This document shows positions 44,507 through 54,141 of a DNA stretch of 64,000 bases, piece by piece. Under the pieces are notes generated by a model that did not search any database, had not been told where the DNA came from, and saw nothing but the letters and a program-made list of their open reading frames with translations. Origin of the DNA: DASRFR01 sp035651455 (GTDB lineage: Bacteria; Acidobacteriota; Terriglobia; Terriglobales; Acidobacteriaceae); the NCBI GenBank assembly GCA_035651455.1, contig DASRFR010000022.1:62001-126000 (forward strand), written 5' to 3'. Each line of letters opens with the position of its first letter. Positions within the stretch are counted from its first letter, which is position 1. Both the position numbers and the translations under genes were made by a program.

Positions 44507-44670
44507 CGCGAAGTTTTGAACAGCACGTCTGGCCTGGCGAGCGTTTCTACCACACGGTCGCCTTATGATCGCATCTTTCTACGTGCCGCTAAAAGTCACC
44601 AAAACCCGACGTTAATCGGGGAACCATTCTGCCTACGAATTCGCCCTCGAATTATCCGGGCGTGCTGTTC

Positions 44671-46248
44671 TTACGGGGGTGCTTCGCCGATCGCATTCGA
44701 TGGGGTAATTTCTAACGACTCCTGCACCGCGGGATTAGTCGGCGGCCGTCTGCGTCCCAGCATGGCCTCTCTCAACAGCGCCAAAATAGTTCGCCGGTTC
44801 TGGGCGATCACCTTCAGCCACCGCAGTTTACCCAGCATCGGGAAATAGATACCACGGAAACAAAGACGGGCTAGGAAGATGTTGACTCGATAACCCAAGG
44901 GCTCATTCTCAAGTGATTGGACTGCCTGGGCCAGCGCCTCGGGGCTATAGGCGTGCGACCAGCCGTAGTTCACTTCGGCATGCGCTTCTTCGATGGTCAT
45001 TTTGAGCGGCGTGTGCGCCATCGCGAAAGGAATGAATTCCCGCCAGTGCTTGCGGCGGGTGAGGCGGCCGGCTGCTTCCAGACGCTTGTAAAGCGGGGTT
45101 GAGGGCAAGGGTGTCAGCAGGCCAAAGATAGGCAGACCCGGAGGCCAGGTGCGAACCTGCTCAAGCGTTCGCTCGCCAACGCCTACGGTATCGTTGTCCA
45201 TACCGAAGATGAACGAAGTAATTGCGTACACGTTGCGTTTTGCGAGGCGCTCGAGCACGGCTGCGTACTCACCCGGTTTATTGAATCCCTTATTCATATC
45301 TTTGAGATTGGCGGGATCAATCGATTCCATTCCAATAAAGACCCACTTGCCGCCAGAAGCGGCGATCAGGTCAACCAGTTCCTCATCGCGCAAGAGATTG
45401 GCGCTGATCTGCGCCACCCAATGGACCTGGGCCTTGGCGGCAATGATGTCACGCAGCAACGACTTGGTACGTTTCACGTTGATGGCGAAATTGTCGTCGA
45501 TAAAGAAGACGGCAATTTGCCCTTTTTCCGTGCGCGCACGGGCCTTAAGCAGAAGCAGCTCATTCACCACGCTCTGGTTGCTGCGGAAGCGAATGGAATC
45601 TCCAAAGAAACCGGTGACGGTGCAGAACTCGCAACCGTAGGGACAACCCCGTCCCGATTCCACCGGAATGATGCGAAAGCTACCCCAGCCTTCGCCGATT
45701 TGCTTGAGCAGCGGGTGCATGGCCTTGGGCACCAGGTTGAACTGCTTCAGATCGATCTTGTCCCAGGGAATCCGCGGATAAGGCTTCAGGGAAGGCTTGC
45801 GCTCCTTACCGGAGTCGTCGAGCGGGGCATAAATTTCTTTAAGCTGCTGATTCGCAGCATCGTGCACAATCTGCGGCCAGGTCTCGTCGGCCTCACCCAG
45901 TGCGACGGCGTCCGCGTGGCGCGGGCCCCCGTCCCGGCCCAGAGCTTCGTTGAATTCCTCGGTCACGTGCGGACCGCCCATGACCACGGGCAGACCCACG
46001 GCGCGAATCGCGTCTGCCATGCGGTATGCCTTGGCGACCATTCGGGTCATGGCGCCAATTCCAACCAGTCCAATGTTCTGTTCGCGAACGAATTGCGCGA
46101 TCTGAGCTTCGTCCATGGGCTGCGCATTGCCGTCGATCAGCTGTACGTCGTGTCCCGCGGGAGTGAGCGCCTGCAGCAGGAACATCCAGAGGTGGGGCAT
46201 GAAGTTGCGGGTGATACCGTTGTCTGGGTTGTAAAGCAGAATTCGCAT
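44671..46248 (-). CDS. B12-binding radical SAM protein
   Basis: The protein is about 525 residues. The N-terminal ~140 form a cobalamin-binding Rossmann domain (MRILLYNPDN, LVGIGAMTRMVAKAYRMADA, VVMGGPHVTEEFNEAL). The radical SAM core has ESGRGCPYGCEFCTVTG with Cys202, Cys206 and Cys209 (CxxxCxxC). The region after it (FIDDNFAINVKRTKSLLRDI, IGMESIDPANLKDMN) is typical of the BchE/HpnP-like group. The C-terminal part is DUF4070-like (EPLGYRVNIFLARLCFRGIY). Such enzymes methylate or rearrange lipids or cofactors; the substrate is unknown. ATG at 46248 begins directly at the B12 domain. Confidence 0.88.
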   Translation of the reverse strand: MRILLYNPDNGITRNFMPHLWMFLLQALTPAGHDVQLIDGNAQPMDEAQIAQFVREQNIGLVGIGAMTRMVAKAYRMADAIRAVGLPVVMGGPHVTEEFNEALGRDGGPRHADAVALGEADETWPQIVHDAANQQLKEIYAPLDDSGKERKPSLKPYPRIPWDKIDLKQFNLVPKAMHPLLKQIGEGWGSFRIIPVESGRGCPYGCEFCTVTGFFGDSIRFRSNQSVVNELLLLKARARTEKGQIAVFFIDDNFAINVKRTKSLLRDIIAAKAQVHWVAQISANLLRDEELVDLIAASGGKWVFIGMESIDPANLKDMNKGFNKPGEYAAVLERLAKRNVYAITSFIFGMDNDTVGVGERTLEQVRTWPPGLPIFGLLTPLPSTPLYKRLEAAGRLTRRKHWREFIPFAMAHTPLKMTIEEAHAEVNYGWSHAYSPEALAQAVQSLENEPLGYRVNIFLARLCFRGIYFPMLGKLRWLKVIAQNRRTILALLREAMLGRRRPPTNPAVQESLEITPSNAIGEAPP

Positions 46249-46514
46249 GGACCATCCTGAATGGTTGTGGGTCGAGCCATTTTGTCGTGATGAGTACGGA
46301 AACCGCGATGGCGTCGTTCGATGGGTGGTCCTGCAAACTCGCTTGCTCCACGCCGGGGCCATTACGAGCTATACCGGAGACCGGTATCCGAACCTTTATC
46401 TTGCGAATGGATTACTCAACTTCCCACGTGTGCAGAATTGTACACCCAGATGCGGGTTTGCGCGGCGGAAAGGCTGATCTGTGCCGAACCGGACACATAG
46501 TAGCGGACGGTACT

Positions 46515-46606
46515 CGGCGTCAGCTAACAAGCTGAGGACAAGCGAAGTGACACTACTGCGGCGATTGCCGGCCTTCTTCCCCCGTATGCTTGTCAGGTGA
46601 AGGCAT
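46515..46606. repeat. Direct repeat, copy B
   Basis: This copy reads CGGCGTCAGCTAAC...TGAGGACAAGCGAAGTGACACTACTGCGGCG, about 90% like copy A over ~50 bp, and is followed by CTTGTCAGGTGAAGGC. It covers the 3' end of the small ORF at 46553, giving the C-terminus PSPDKHTGEEGRQSPQ. Same orientation as copy A, 3.66 kb away; the serine hydrolase and radical SAM genes lie between. Confidence 0.75.
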
Positions 46607-46801
46607 CAGCTTCGAATCTGTGGACTTATCGTTTTGCAGCGGCGGGTGAGGAGAGGACGATTGCAAGCGTTTGTCGCGATTCATCAATGCCTCGTCGAGC
46701 TCTTCCGAGAGTTCAATGAGCCGCTGCGAGTCGGTTTCCTGGCCTGCTTCCCGGGCAATGTCCTGCCAGGCGCGCGATGATTTCTCGTCCTCGTCTGCCA
46801 T
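46553..46801 (-). CDS. Conserved small helical protein
   Basis: The protein is about 82 residues from ATG at 46801: MADEDEKSSRAWQDIAREAG, then QRLIELSEELDEALMNRDKR. I recall short proteins with this WQ.IA.EA...L..L..EL..AL pattern as abundant in acidobacteria; the function is unknown. It is probably a single long helix pair. Its C-terminus PSPDKHTGEEGRQSPQ lies in direct repeat copy B and resembles the serine hydrolase C-terminus. The longer frame to 46885 is not needed. Confidence 0.65.
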   Translation of the reverse strand: MADEDEKSSRAWQDIAREAGQETDSQRLIELSEELDEALMNRDKRLQSSSPHPPLQNDKSTDSKLMPSPDKHTGEEGRQSPQ

Positions 46802-46970
46802 GGGCTTGTTCAACAGCCTCCTAAGGCGGAAAAATATACCACGTGCGATGCAATCTGAGTACGGAAAATGATATTCTCCGGCCACGGAAGTGAAGGAGCG
46901 GCAATTGCGCGAGACCCGCGACCAGTAGGTATATTGTCCGATTCAGAACAGACTTTTTAGGGTAGATTTT

Positions 46971-46988
46971 GAGATGTTACTCCATCTC
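46971..46988. promoter_or_regulatory. Inverted repeat just before the response regulator gene
   Basis: GAGATG and CATCTC form a 6-bp inverted repeat with a 6-nt spacer, ending 5 bp before the ATG at 46994. It occupies the place of the ribosome binding site, so it may be an operator or an mRNA hairpin limiting translation. Confidence 0.3.
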
Positions 46989-46993
46989 ACGTC

Positions 46994-47737
46994 ATGTCAT
47001 CCGCGGTGAAATCGCCGAAGCGACTTTTGGTGGTTGACGACGAGGCCTCGCTGCGTTCACCCGCGACCCTGGTGTTGCGGCATGCCGGGTACGATGTGAC
47101 GGTCGCCACCACGGTGGCGGCCGCCCTGGAGCAGATCAGCAGCCAGAACTTCGACGCGCTGATTTGCGATCTCAAAATCCAGGAGCCGCGCGACGGCTAC
47201 ACCGTGGTACGCGCGATACGGCAGGTCAATCGGAAGTGCGTAGTCATCATCCTGACCGGCTATCCCGATGTGGAGACCGCGGTCGAGGGGATTCACGCCG
47301 GGGTTGACGATTACCTGATCAAACCGGTTGCTCCCGAAACCTTTCTGGCTGCATTGCGGGCGAGGCTTGCGGCACGGGAACCGACGGCGCGCATCCTGTC
47401 GGTTTCGTCCGACCAGCCGCTTTTGCGGACCCGTCACATGCTGCTGGAGCGTGAAGGCTATGAAGTGGTTTCTGCGATCGGACTTGCAGCGAGCCTGCAA
47501 CTTTGCAAAGAAGGTGACTTCGACGTTTTCGTGCTGGGGCACTCGCTTCCGTATTCCGACAAGAAGAAGCTGGTAGACGAGTTCCGGAAGCATTGTCCTG
47601 CGCCGATTATCTCGCTGCGGCGCAATGCCGGCGAGCAGCTGGTCGACGGTGCCGACTACCACATCGAACCCGATCCCGAAGCCCTGCTTCAGTTGGTTGC
47701 GGATCTCGTCCATCGGAAGTTCGCCGCTGCCGATTGA
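46994..47737 (+). CDS. Response regulator with two receiver domains, second degenerate
   Basis: The 247-residue protein has a CheY-like receiver at residues ~8-125 (LLVVDDEASLRS, DALICDLKIQEPRDGYTVVR with the phosphoacceptor Asp, LTGYPD and conserved Lys in LIKPVAPETF). A second receiver-like domain follows (RILSVSSDQPLLRTRHMLLE, DFDVFVLGHSLPYSDKKKLV), in which the phosphoacceptor position reads Gly-His rather than Asp and the acidic pocket is lost. There is no DNA-binding output. The kinase gene starts about 180 bp downstream on the same strand, so the two may form one signalling unit. Confidence 0.82.
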   Translation: MSSAVKSPKRLLVVDDEASLRSPATLVLRHAGYDVTVATTVAAALEQISSQNFDALICDLKIQEPRDGYTVVRAIRQVNRKCVVIILTGYPDVETAVEGIHAGVDDYLIKPVAPETFLAALRARLAAREPTARILSVSSDQPLLRTRHMLLEREGYEVVSAIGLAASLQLCKEGDFDVFVLGHSLPYSDKKKLVDEFRKHCPAPIISLRRNAGEQLVDGADYHIEPDPEALLQLVADLVHRKFAAAD

Positions 47738-47914
47738 GATGTGGCAGGTCCCGCCGTCGGCCTTTGCCCCCCTTGGGAACCATTGGCCGCCGTTATGCGT
47801 ACCTTCTTGAGTGGCGAGCAGAGCGCCGAACTCTCACATTCAGTGGGTACTCGCGTTGACTTGCATAGGGGTGAAAGTTACCATCGATTTGAATCCCCCA
47901 GGAGCTCCCATCCG

Positions 47915-50764
47915 GTGATTGGTCAGAGTATCTCCCACTACCGCGTCCTTCAGCAGCTTGGCGGCGGGGGGATGGGCGTGGTGTACGAAGCCGAAGACTT
48001 GAGTTTGGGCCGCCACGTGGCCCTAAAGTTCCTTCCCCCCGACCTGGAAAAAGATGCGGGCGCGCTGGAGCGATTCCAGCGAGAGGCGCGGGCCGCTTCA
48101 GCGCTCAATCATCCGAACATTTGCACGATTTTTGAAATTGCGCAGTCGGATGGGCGGCACTTCATCGCCATGGAGCTGCTGGAAGGTGAAACCCTCAAGC
48201 ACCGCATTGAGGGCAGTCCGCTGGAGATAGAGCCGCTGCTCGAACTGGCTATCCAGATCGCGGATGCGCTCGATGCGGCGCACGCCAAGGGGATCATTCA
48301 TCGCGACATCAAGCCCGCCAATATTTTTGTGACCAGCCGGCACCAGGCGAAGATCCTGGATTTCGGGTTGGCCAAGCACGCAATGCGGGCTCAAGCGGTG
48401 TTTGGAGGCGGGTCGCTGGCCAGTGCCGCAACCGTGGATGATGCCATGCTCACCAGCCCCGGTTCGACGGTCGGCACGGTGGCCTACATGTCGCCCGAGC
48501 AGGCGCGCGGCAAGGACCTGGACGCTCGCACCGATTTGTTTTCTTTTGGCGCCGTGCTCTACGAGATGGCCACGGGAGAATTGCCCTTCCGCGGCGACAC
48601 TTCGGCCGTGATCTTTGAAGCCATTCTGAATCGCGCGCCGGTAGCCCCGGTTCGGCTGAATCCGGACGTACCGCCGAAGCTGGAAGAAATCATTAACAAA
48701 CTTCTGGAGAAGGACCGCGAGCTGCGTTACCAGAGCGCGGCCGAGGTGCGCAGCGATCTCAAGCGGCTGAAACGGGATTCGGATTCAGGCACTCTGGTGG
48801 CGGTCACCTCCTCGGGGACCCTGCGCCGAAGTCCGCTGAAACAAGCTTCGCGCCGGGGTTCATCGGGAAAGCTGGGCAAGATTTTCGCCCTGATTGTGTT
48901 GCTGGCGGCGCTCGCGGCGGGGGTGAGTTTCCTGCTTCTGCACCGCAAACAGGCGCTGACGGAAAAAGATTCGATCCTGGTGACGGATTTTGTGAATACG
49001 ACGGCTGACCCGGTTTTCGACGGCACGCTGAAAAAAGCCATCGCGGTGGACCTGGCACAGTCGCCGTACCTCAACGTGTTTCCCGAGCAGAAAGTTCGGC
49101 AGACATTGCAGTTCATGGGGCACTCACCTGACGATCGAGTGACAACCGAAGTCGGACACGAGATCTGCCTGCGGGATGGGATCAAGGCCATGCTTACCGG
49201 CGCGATCGCCAATCTCGGTAACCAGTACGTGATCACGCTGGACGCGGTGAATTCCGCGAGTGGAGATTCGCTGGCCCGGGAGCAGGAGGAGGCGGGGAGT
49301 AAAGAAGAAGTTCTCAACGCGCTGCACAAGGCCAGCTCGCGGCTGCGCCGAAAATTGGGCGAATCCTTGAATTCCGTCCAGAGGTACGACAAGCCGCTGT
49401 CGGAGGCTACAACGTCGTCGCTCGATGCGCTGAAGGCCTTGAGCATGGGCGACATGAAACACAACGGCGGACAGGAGTTGGAGGCCCTGCCGGACTACAA
49501 GCGCGCGGTGGAACTTGACCCTAATTTCGCCATGGCTTACGCGCGCCTGGGCGCGGTGTACAACAACCTGGGACAGAACCAGATTTCCGAGGAGTACCGG
49601 AAGAAAGCTTTCGAGCTGCGCGACCGCGCCAGTGAACGCGAAAAGCTGTACATCACCTCGCATTACTACGCCGACTCGGGGCAGTTGGACAAGGGAATCG
49701 ATGCGCTGGAACTCTATAAAAGGACCTACCCACGCGACCCCATTCCATATACCAACCTGGCGGCGATTTACATTGGACTGGGCCAATTCGACAATGCGCT
49801 GGAGAATGCGCGGCAGTCCGTGCAAATTGACCCGGATGGCATCACGGGATACACCAACCTGATGGCTGCCTATGCAGGTCTTAACCGCATGGACGAAGCC
49901 AAGGCGACCCTGCAGACCGCGCTGCAACACTTTCCTAAAAATGATTCTCTGCACCTGAGCATGGCGGGAATTCTGTGGGCCATGAATGACCTCGCGGGGA
50001 TGGAAAAGGAATTACAGATCACCCAATCTCTCGGCCGGGAAGGTGAATTTCTTGTCCTCGGCATGCGCATTGGATTAGCTGAGTACCACGGACAGCTGAA
50101 ACAGGCGCGGCAGATGGAAGACAAGGCAGAAGCCATGGTGCGGCAGATGAACTTTGCGGAAACCGCGGCAAGAGGCCGAGCCATGCTGGGGGCGTACATG
50201 GAGTTGTTCGGGTTTCGAGCGCTGGGCGTTCAAGATGCCAATGAAGCGCTGAAGCAGTCCACCTCCGACGCCGTGGTGAGCAATGCGGCAGTGGCGCTGG
50301 CGCTGGGGGGCCAGACGGACCAGGCGCTCAAGTTGGCTGCCGACATCGCCGCCCGCGAACCCTACAGCACCATCGTGCAGTACGTGCAGGTTCCGGGGAT
50401 CAAGGCGGCGGTTGAGCTGAACGAAAATCATCCGGACAAGGCGATCGACCTGCTGGATGGAGCCACGGTCTACGCTCGCTCGGATTCGGGAATTCTTTAT
50501 GCGCGGGCCGTCGCCTACCTGCAGGAAAAGAAAGGCGCCGAAGCAGTCGAAGCGTTCCAGCGTTTACTCGGGAGCAGGAACGAGCACATGGCGGACCCGT
50601 TGCTCGCGGTCGCCCATCTTGGACTGGGCCGCGCCTACGTTCTGCAAGGTGACACCGCCCACGCCCGCATCGCGTACCAGGATTTTCTCGCCCTTTGGAA
50701 GGATGCAGACCCGGACGTTCCCCTCCTGAAAGAGGCCCAGGCGGAGTACGCGAAGCTGCAGTAG
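47915..50764 (+). CDS. Ser/Thr protein kinase with TPR repeats
   Basis: The protein is about 949 residues. MIGQSISHYRVLQQLGGGGM begins the kinase domain with Lys38 in HVALKFLPP, GIIHRDIKPANIF (Asp131), KILDFGLAK (Asp149) and YMSPEQARG. A transmembrane helix lies at ~322-343. The periplasmic part has a domain like that in TolB-like/adenylate cyclase sensors (ILVTDFVNTTADPVFDGTLK) and then a long TPR array (~440-940). GTG at 47915 with AGGAG upstream is preferred; the longest frame (ATG 47741) adds 58 residues unlike other kinases, which usually begin right before GQxxxHYR. It resembles the kinase at 9153 in layout. Confidence 0.9.
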   Translation: MIGQSISHYRVLQQLGGGGMGVVYEAEDLSLGRHVALKFLPPDLEKDAGALERFQREARAASALNHPNICTIFEIAQSDGRHFIAMELLEGETLKHRIEGSPLEIEPLLELAIQIADALDAAHAKGIIHRDIKPANIFVTSRHQAKILDFGLAKHAMRAQAVFGGGSLASAATVDDAMLTSPGSTVGTVAYMSPEQARGKDLDARTDLFSFGAVLYEMATGELPFRGDTSAVIFEAILNRAPVAPVRLNPDVPPKLEEIINKLLEKDRELRYQSAAEVRSDLKRLKRDSDSGTLVAVTSSGTLRRSPLKQASRRGSSGKLGKIFALIVLLAALAAGVSFLLLHRKQALTEKDSILVTDFVNTTADPVFDGTLKKAIAVDLAQSPYLNVFPEQKVRQTLQFMGHSPDDRVTTEVGHEICLRDGIKAMLTGAIANLGNQYVITLDAVNSASGDSLAREQEEAGSKEEVLNALHKASSRLRRKLGESLNSVQRYDKPLSEATTSSLDALKALSMGDMKHNGGQELEALPDYKRAVELDPNFAMAYARLGAVYNNLGQNQISEEYRKKAFELRDRASEREKLYITSHYYADSGQLDKGIDALELYKRTYPRDPIPYTNLAAIYIGLGQFDNALENARQSVQIDPDGITGYTNLMAAYAGLNRMDEAKATLQTALQHFPKNDSLHLSMAGILWAMNDLAGMEKELQITQSLGREGEFLVLGMRIGLAEYHGQLKQARQMEDKAEAMVRQMNFAETAARGRAMLGAYMELFGFRALGVQDANEALKQSTSDAVVSNAAVALALGGQTDQALKLAADIAAREPYSTIVQYVQVPGIKAAVELNENHPDKAIDLLDGATVYARSDSGILYARAVAYLQEKKGAEAVEAFQRLLGSRNEHMADPLLAVAHLGLGRAYVLQGDTAHARIAYQDFLALWKDADPDVPLLKEAQAEYAKLQ

Positions 50765-51053
50765 CGAGTGAGTTCCGGCCTTGCGCTCGCGGTTATCTGT
50801 CAGGCACCTTCCCTGGACCGTCCACCCAGCAGTATTGCAGTGTGTTTCCAACGACTTGGCTGCCGTCGGCCTGATGCCCGGCCGCCGCCACGCCAGCGGT
50901 CTGAATCCACACTCAGACCTTACCGTTCCTTCATGGCCCGTTCGTGCTATCGCCCCCTCTGCTCGTGCCATTCCCTTGTCCGATTCGTGCCATTGTCTGT
51001 AACCGCGACTAGGCTCAGCATGTTGGCGTTAAGAAATACGAAGTAGAAACAAC

Positions 51054-51869
51054 ATGCTGGAATACGGAACAAGACGGGTGGCGGGCGGAATCGGCGACGA
51101 GACCGCGGCTTATCAGGCGCAGCAGCAGCGCAAGATGCTCCTGACGCTTATCCTTCTTTTAGCGGCGCTGACGTCTGTGCTTATCAAGGACCGCCAGTTC
51201 TGGTTCGGTTCCGACCAGACTACGACGGCGGAAGAAGCGACAACCAGCGCAGTTGCCAATAGCACGGTCCAGACGACGGCGCCAGTGGTTGCAAAAATTC
51301 GGAAACACAGTACCGTCGCCCCAGCCGCCACGACGCCGGCTACGACGCCGACGGCCACGGTCACCGCACGCAAAGCGCTTCCCGCTCTCGACATTCAGGT
51401 TGTCAGCGGCGACACACATCGCAACCTGGGCGCAAAGAGCAATAGTCTCAAGGTAGAAGTGGCGCCTGGGTCCTCTCAGATCATCTCCAACTCAGTGCAG
51501 ATGGCTGGCCAATCCGCTCCGCTCGCGGGCGCGACTGAAAAGCAATCGGCGCTGAGCAACGGTCCCAGCCCCTACCCGCTGCTGGCCAAGCAGATGAAAG
51601 TACAGGGGTCGGTGGTGCTGCAGGCGCTGGTGGGCGAAGATGGAATCATCCGCGACCTGCGCGTGGTCAGCGGTCCGGCAATCCTCTCCGCGGCGGCGAG
51701 GCAAGCCGTCCGCGAATGGAAATTCAAGCCTTACCTGCAGAACGGGCATGCGGTGGAAACGATGGCCACCATTACTGTGAACCTGACGATCAATGTGCTG
51801 GACAACTCCAGCAGCGCCGCTGCGAGCTTCTACTCTCAGCCGGTTCAGACTGCCGACTCCGGTTACTAA
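51054..51869 (+). CDS. TonB-family energy transducer-like protein
   Basis: The 271-residue protein has a cytoplasmic N-terminus, one membrane helix (MLLTLILLLAALTSVLIKDR), a long Thr/Ala-rich periplasmic spacer and a C-terminal TonB domain (YPLLAKQMKVQGSVVLQALV, AARQAVREWKFKPYLQNGHA). TonB normally links inner-membrane ExbBD to outer-membrane receptors; here no ExbB, ExbD or receptor is adjacent. The spacer is not Pro-Lys/Glu-rich as in classical TonB. Acidobacteria carry many such TonB-like proteins. Confidence 0.85.
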   Translation: MLEYGTRRVAGGIGDETAAYQAQQQRKMLLTLILLLAALTSVLIKDRQFWFGSDQTTTAEEATTSAVANSTVQTTAPVVAKIRKHSTVAPAATTPATTPTATVTARKALPALDIQVVSGDTHRNLGAKSNSLKVEVAPGSSQIISNSVQMAGQSAPLAGATEKQSALSNGPSPYPLLAKQMKVQGSVVLQALVGEDGIIRDLRVVSGPAILSAAARQAVREWKFKPYLQNGHAVETMATITVNLTINVLDNSSSAAASFYSQPVQTADSGY

Positions 51870-51938
51870 TCGCCGGGCAAGTCCCTCCAGAAACAATCTG
51901 TATACGACCATTCGGCCGGAGAGCTGCATCCAAGGGGC

Positions 51939-52541
51939 GTGGAACTCCGCCGCAAAAACCTGGCCCGGCTGCAGGCTGTGCTGCTGGTCGTTTTCGTCAC
52001 GATCTCCTGCAATACCCTGAACGTGATCGAGAACATCTGCAATTGCCAGGCTCTGCTTCCTGACATTTCCGACTACCGTCACAATGCCAAGCACGTAGCC
52101 ATTCCCACCGGCACACCGACCGCGGTAACCGTGGAGGACATTTTGTCGTGGCCGACTACGCCAGCTCTGCCGCCTGACGCGCCCCGCTCCGGACGTGAGC
52201 TGGAACTGGTGGAAGTGAAGCAAGCGTATCTGGTGAACGCGAGTGAAAACCCCGGCGACTGCGACGTCCACATGGAAATTGCCGCAACGGCTGACAAGAA
52301 CGCGCCACGCGTGATTATCGAGACGCCGATCGAAAGCGAGTATTGCGCAAACCGTCAACTACTGCAGAACACGCTCGCCCAGCATGGATTCAAAATGGAC
52401 ACCACGCACGGCGGAGACCTGGTGCAGCCGCTTCTGATCAGCGTGACCGGATTACCATTCGAAGACTTCGAGCATGGGCGTGGCAGCCCGCAGGTGGCCA
52501 CGCTTTGGGAGATTCATCCCGCGGTCATTACATTCTTGTGA
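51939..52541 (+). CDS. Membrane-anchored hypothetical protein
   Basis: The 200-residue protein, starting GTG, has a hydrophobic N-terminus (LARLQAVLLVVFVTISCNTL) and an extracytoplasmic domain. It contains CDVHMEIAATADKNAPRVII and TPIESEYCANRQLLQNTLAQ; the pattern DCDVHMEI...TPIESEYC and ATLWEIHPAV is one I associate with acidobacterial hypotheticals near TonB-like genes, and I cannot name a function. It lies 70 bp downstream of the TonB-like gene on the same strand. Confidence 0.62.
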   Translation: MELRRKNLARLQAVLLVVFVTISCNTLNVIENICNCQALLPDISDYRHNAKHVAIPTGTPTAVTVEDILSWPTTPALPPDAPRSGRELELVEVKQAYLVNASENPGDCDVHMEIAATADKNAPRVIIETPIESEYCANRQLLQNTLAQHGFKMDTTHGGDLVQPLLISVTGLPFEDFEHGRGSPQVATLWEIHPAVITFL

Positions 52542-52584
52542 TGCTCGCCACCAAGCTGCACCCGCTCTGCCAGCCCACCGCGGA

Positions 52585-54066
52585 TCAAGGCATGACTATC
52601 TGCACTAAAGGTGCAGAGAAGTTCGAATTGTATTGCGCATCCCCTGAATAGTTGGCTTGAATTGAGTGCCTGCCCGGAGGAAGCGCGGACGTAGGAAACT
52701 TTGCTAAACCTGATCGCAATGGGGCAATGCCCAGAACCTTCCCGCCCGCGGTAAACGTCACGCTGCCGGTGGGAACACCGAAACCAGGCAGGCTGGGCCT
52801 TATCATGGCGTTAAACATGACTGAGTGGTGCGCCCGTGAAGGATTGGGGTTGCTGCCCAGAGTGATGCGTGTGCCGCCGCTATTCAAAAGCACGCTGACT
52901 TCGTAACCGATTTCATCCGCGATTGCCAGGTCGAGGGAGTGATCGCGGTTGAAATCACCGACCACAGCCCAGATCGGAACCGCGCCCACTACGTAGTCAA
53001 CCCCTGCTTGCAGCGTGCCGTCCCCCTTGCCAAGGAATACGGTGAAATCGTTGACGCGCGCATCCATCGCAACCACATCGGGAGAACGGTCGCCATTGAA
53101 GTCGCCTACGGTCAACCTCGCCGTGTCTGAGCCGGTGGCAATGTAACTCGACATTGCCTGCAAAGTCCCGTCGCCATTACCGAGCAAAATGCCGACGCTG
53201 CCGTTGGAAACGCAAGTGGGATCCACGCCGCAGGCATCCGCGACCGCGACATCCAGCTTCCCGTCGCCATTGAAATCCGCGACCGCAACCGACAACGGGG
53301 AATAACCGCCCGCGAAGCTCAGGGGAGCCTGGAATGTGCCGTTGCCATTGCCGAGCAGAACAGAAACCGTGCCTTGCCTGCAGGTCGGATCCTCGCCGCA
53401 TTGATTGGCGGCAATGATGTCAAGCACGCCGTCACTGTTCACGTCACCCAGGGTGATGCCCTGGGGTGCGGATTCGACGGGATAGCTTACTGCCGCCTGA
53501 AAAGTGCCGTCGCCATTGCCGAGCAGAATGGAAACGGAATCCGTGGTGGTGACAGAGACGGCCAGATCCAGTTTGTGATCCCCATTGAAATCGCCCACGG
53601 CTACCCACACCGGAGTAGAACCCTCGACGTTGTAAGTAACCGGCGGCAGAAAGCCGCCCTTGCCATCGCCCAACAGAATGCTGACATTGCCAAACTGGTT
53701 GATGGCGTTATTGACGACAACAACGTCGGGAGTTCCGTCGCGGTTGAAATCGCCTGATGCCATCGTGTCGGCGGTGCTGCCGGCAGGACCCGCGGTGTAG
53801 ACTCCGCCCAGGCTGAAGGTGCCATCTCCATGGCCAAACAAAACTTGTACAGACCCGGTGGAAAGGCAATTCTGGTCGCCACACACGGTGAACGCGAGGT
53901 CGTTAATGCCGTCGCGGTTGAAATCACCCATGACGATGCCCGTGGGATACGGATTCACGGCGTAGTTCACTGGAGTGGCAAAGTTTCCGGCGAATAGACA
54001 GCTCGAGAAACTGAGCAGTATGACGGCAAGCCGGGGCAGAACCGCACTGCGATATCGATGCGTCAC
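52585..54066 (-). CDS. Secreted FG-GAP/VCBS repeat protein with Ig-like C-terminus
   Basis: The 493-residue protein has a signal peptide (PRLAVILLSFSSCLFA) and six to seven FG-GAP repeats of the form GDFNRDGxxDLA...VSVLLGNGDGTF, whose aspartates bind calcium in a beta-propeller. The C-terminal ~95 residues (GVPTGSVTFTAGGKVLGIAP, PPGRHSIQANYSGDAQYN) match a bacterial Ig-like domain (Big_3 type). It is probably a surface or extracellular adhesion protein. The 3' end lies close to the convergent gene at 52541. Confidence 0.9.
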   Translation of the reverse strand: MTHRYRSAVLPRLAVILLSFSSCLFAGNFATPVNYAVNPYPTGIVMGDFNRDGINDLAFTVCGDQNCLSTGSVQVLFGHGDGTFSLGGVYTAGPAGSTADTMASGDFNRDGTPDVVVVNNAINQFGNVSILLGDGKGGFLPPVTYNVEGSTPVWVAVGDFNGDHKLDLAVSVTTTDSVSILLGNGDGTFQAAVSYPVESAPQGITLGDVNSDGVLDIIAANQCGEDPTCRQGTVSVLLGNGNGTFQAPLSFAGGYSPLSVAVADFNGDGKLDVAVADACGVDPTCVSNGSVGILLGNGDGTLQAMSSYIATGSDTARLTVGDFNGDRSPDVVAMDARVNDFTVFLGKGDGTLQAGVDYVVGAVPIWAVVGDFNRDHSLDLAIADEIGYEVSVLLNSGGTRITLGSNPNPSRAHHSVMFNAMIRPSLPGFGVPTGSVTFTAGGKVLGIAPLRSGLAKFPTSALPPGRHSIQANYSGDAQYNSNFSAPLVQIVMP

Positions 54067-54141
54067 GTGACCTCGAAAGAGCAGCGGAGGCCCGTGAGAC
54101 CTCCGCTGCGAATGAACACGTACGGTTAAGGTTGAATATTC

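Noticed and set aside
52541..52651. 36-codon ORF starting at a TGATG overlap after the hypothetical at 51939
   Set aside because: Tempting coupled start, but no motif, and it runs antisense into the FG-GAP gene end.
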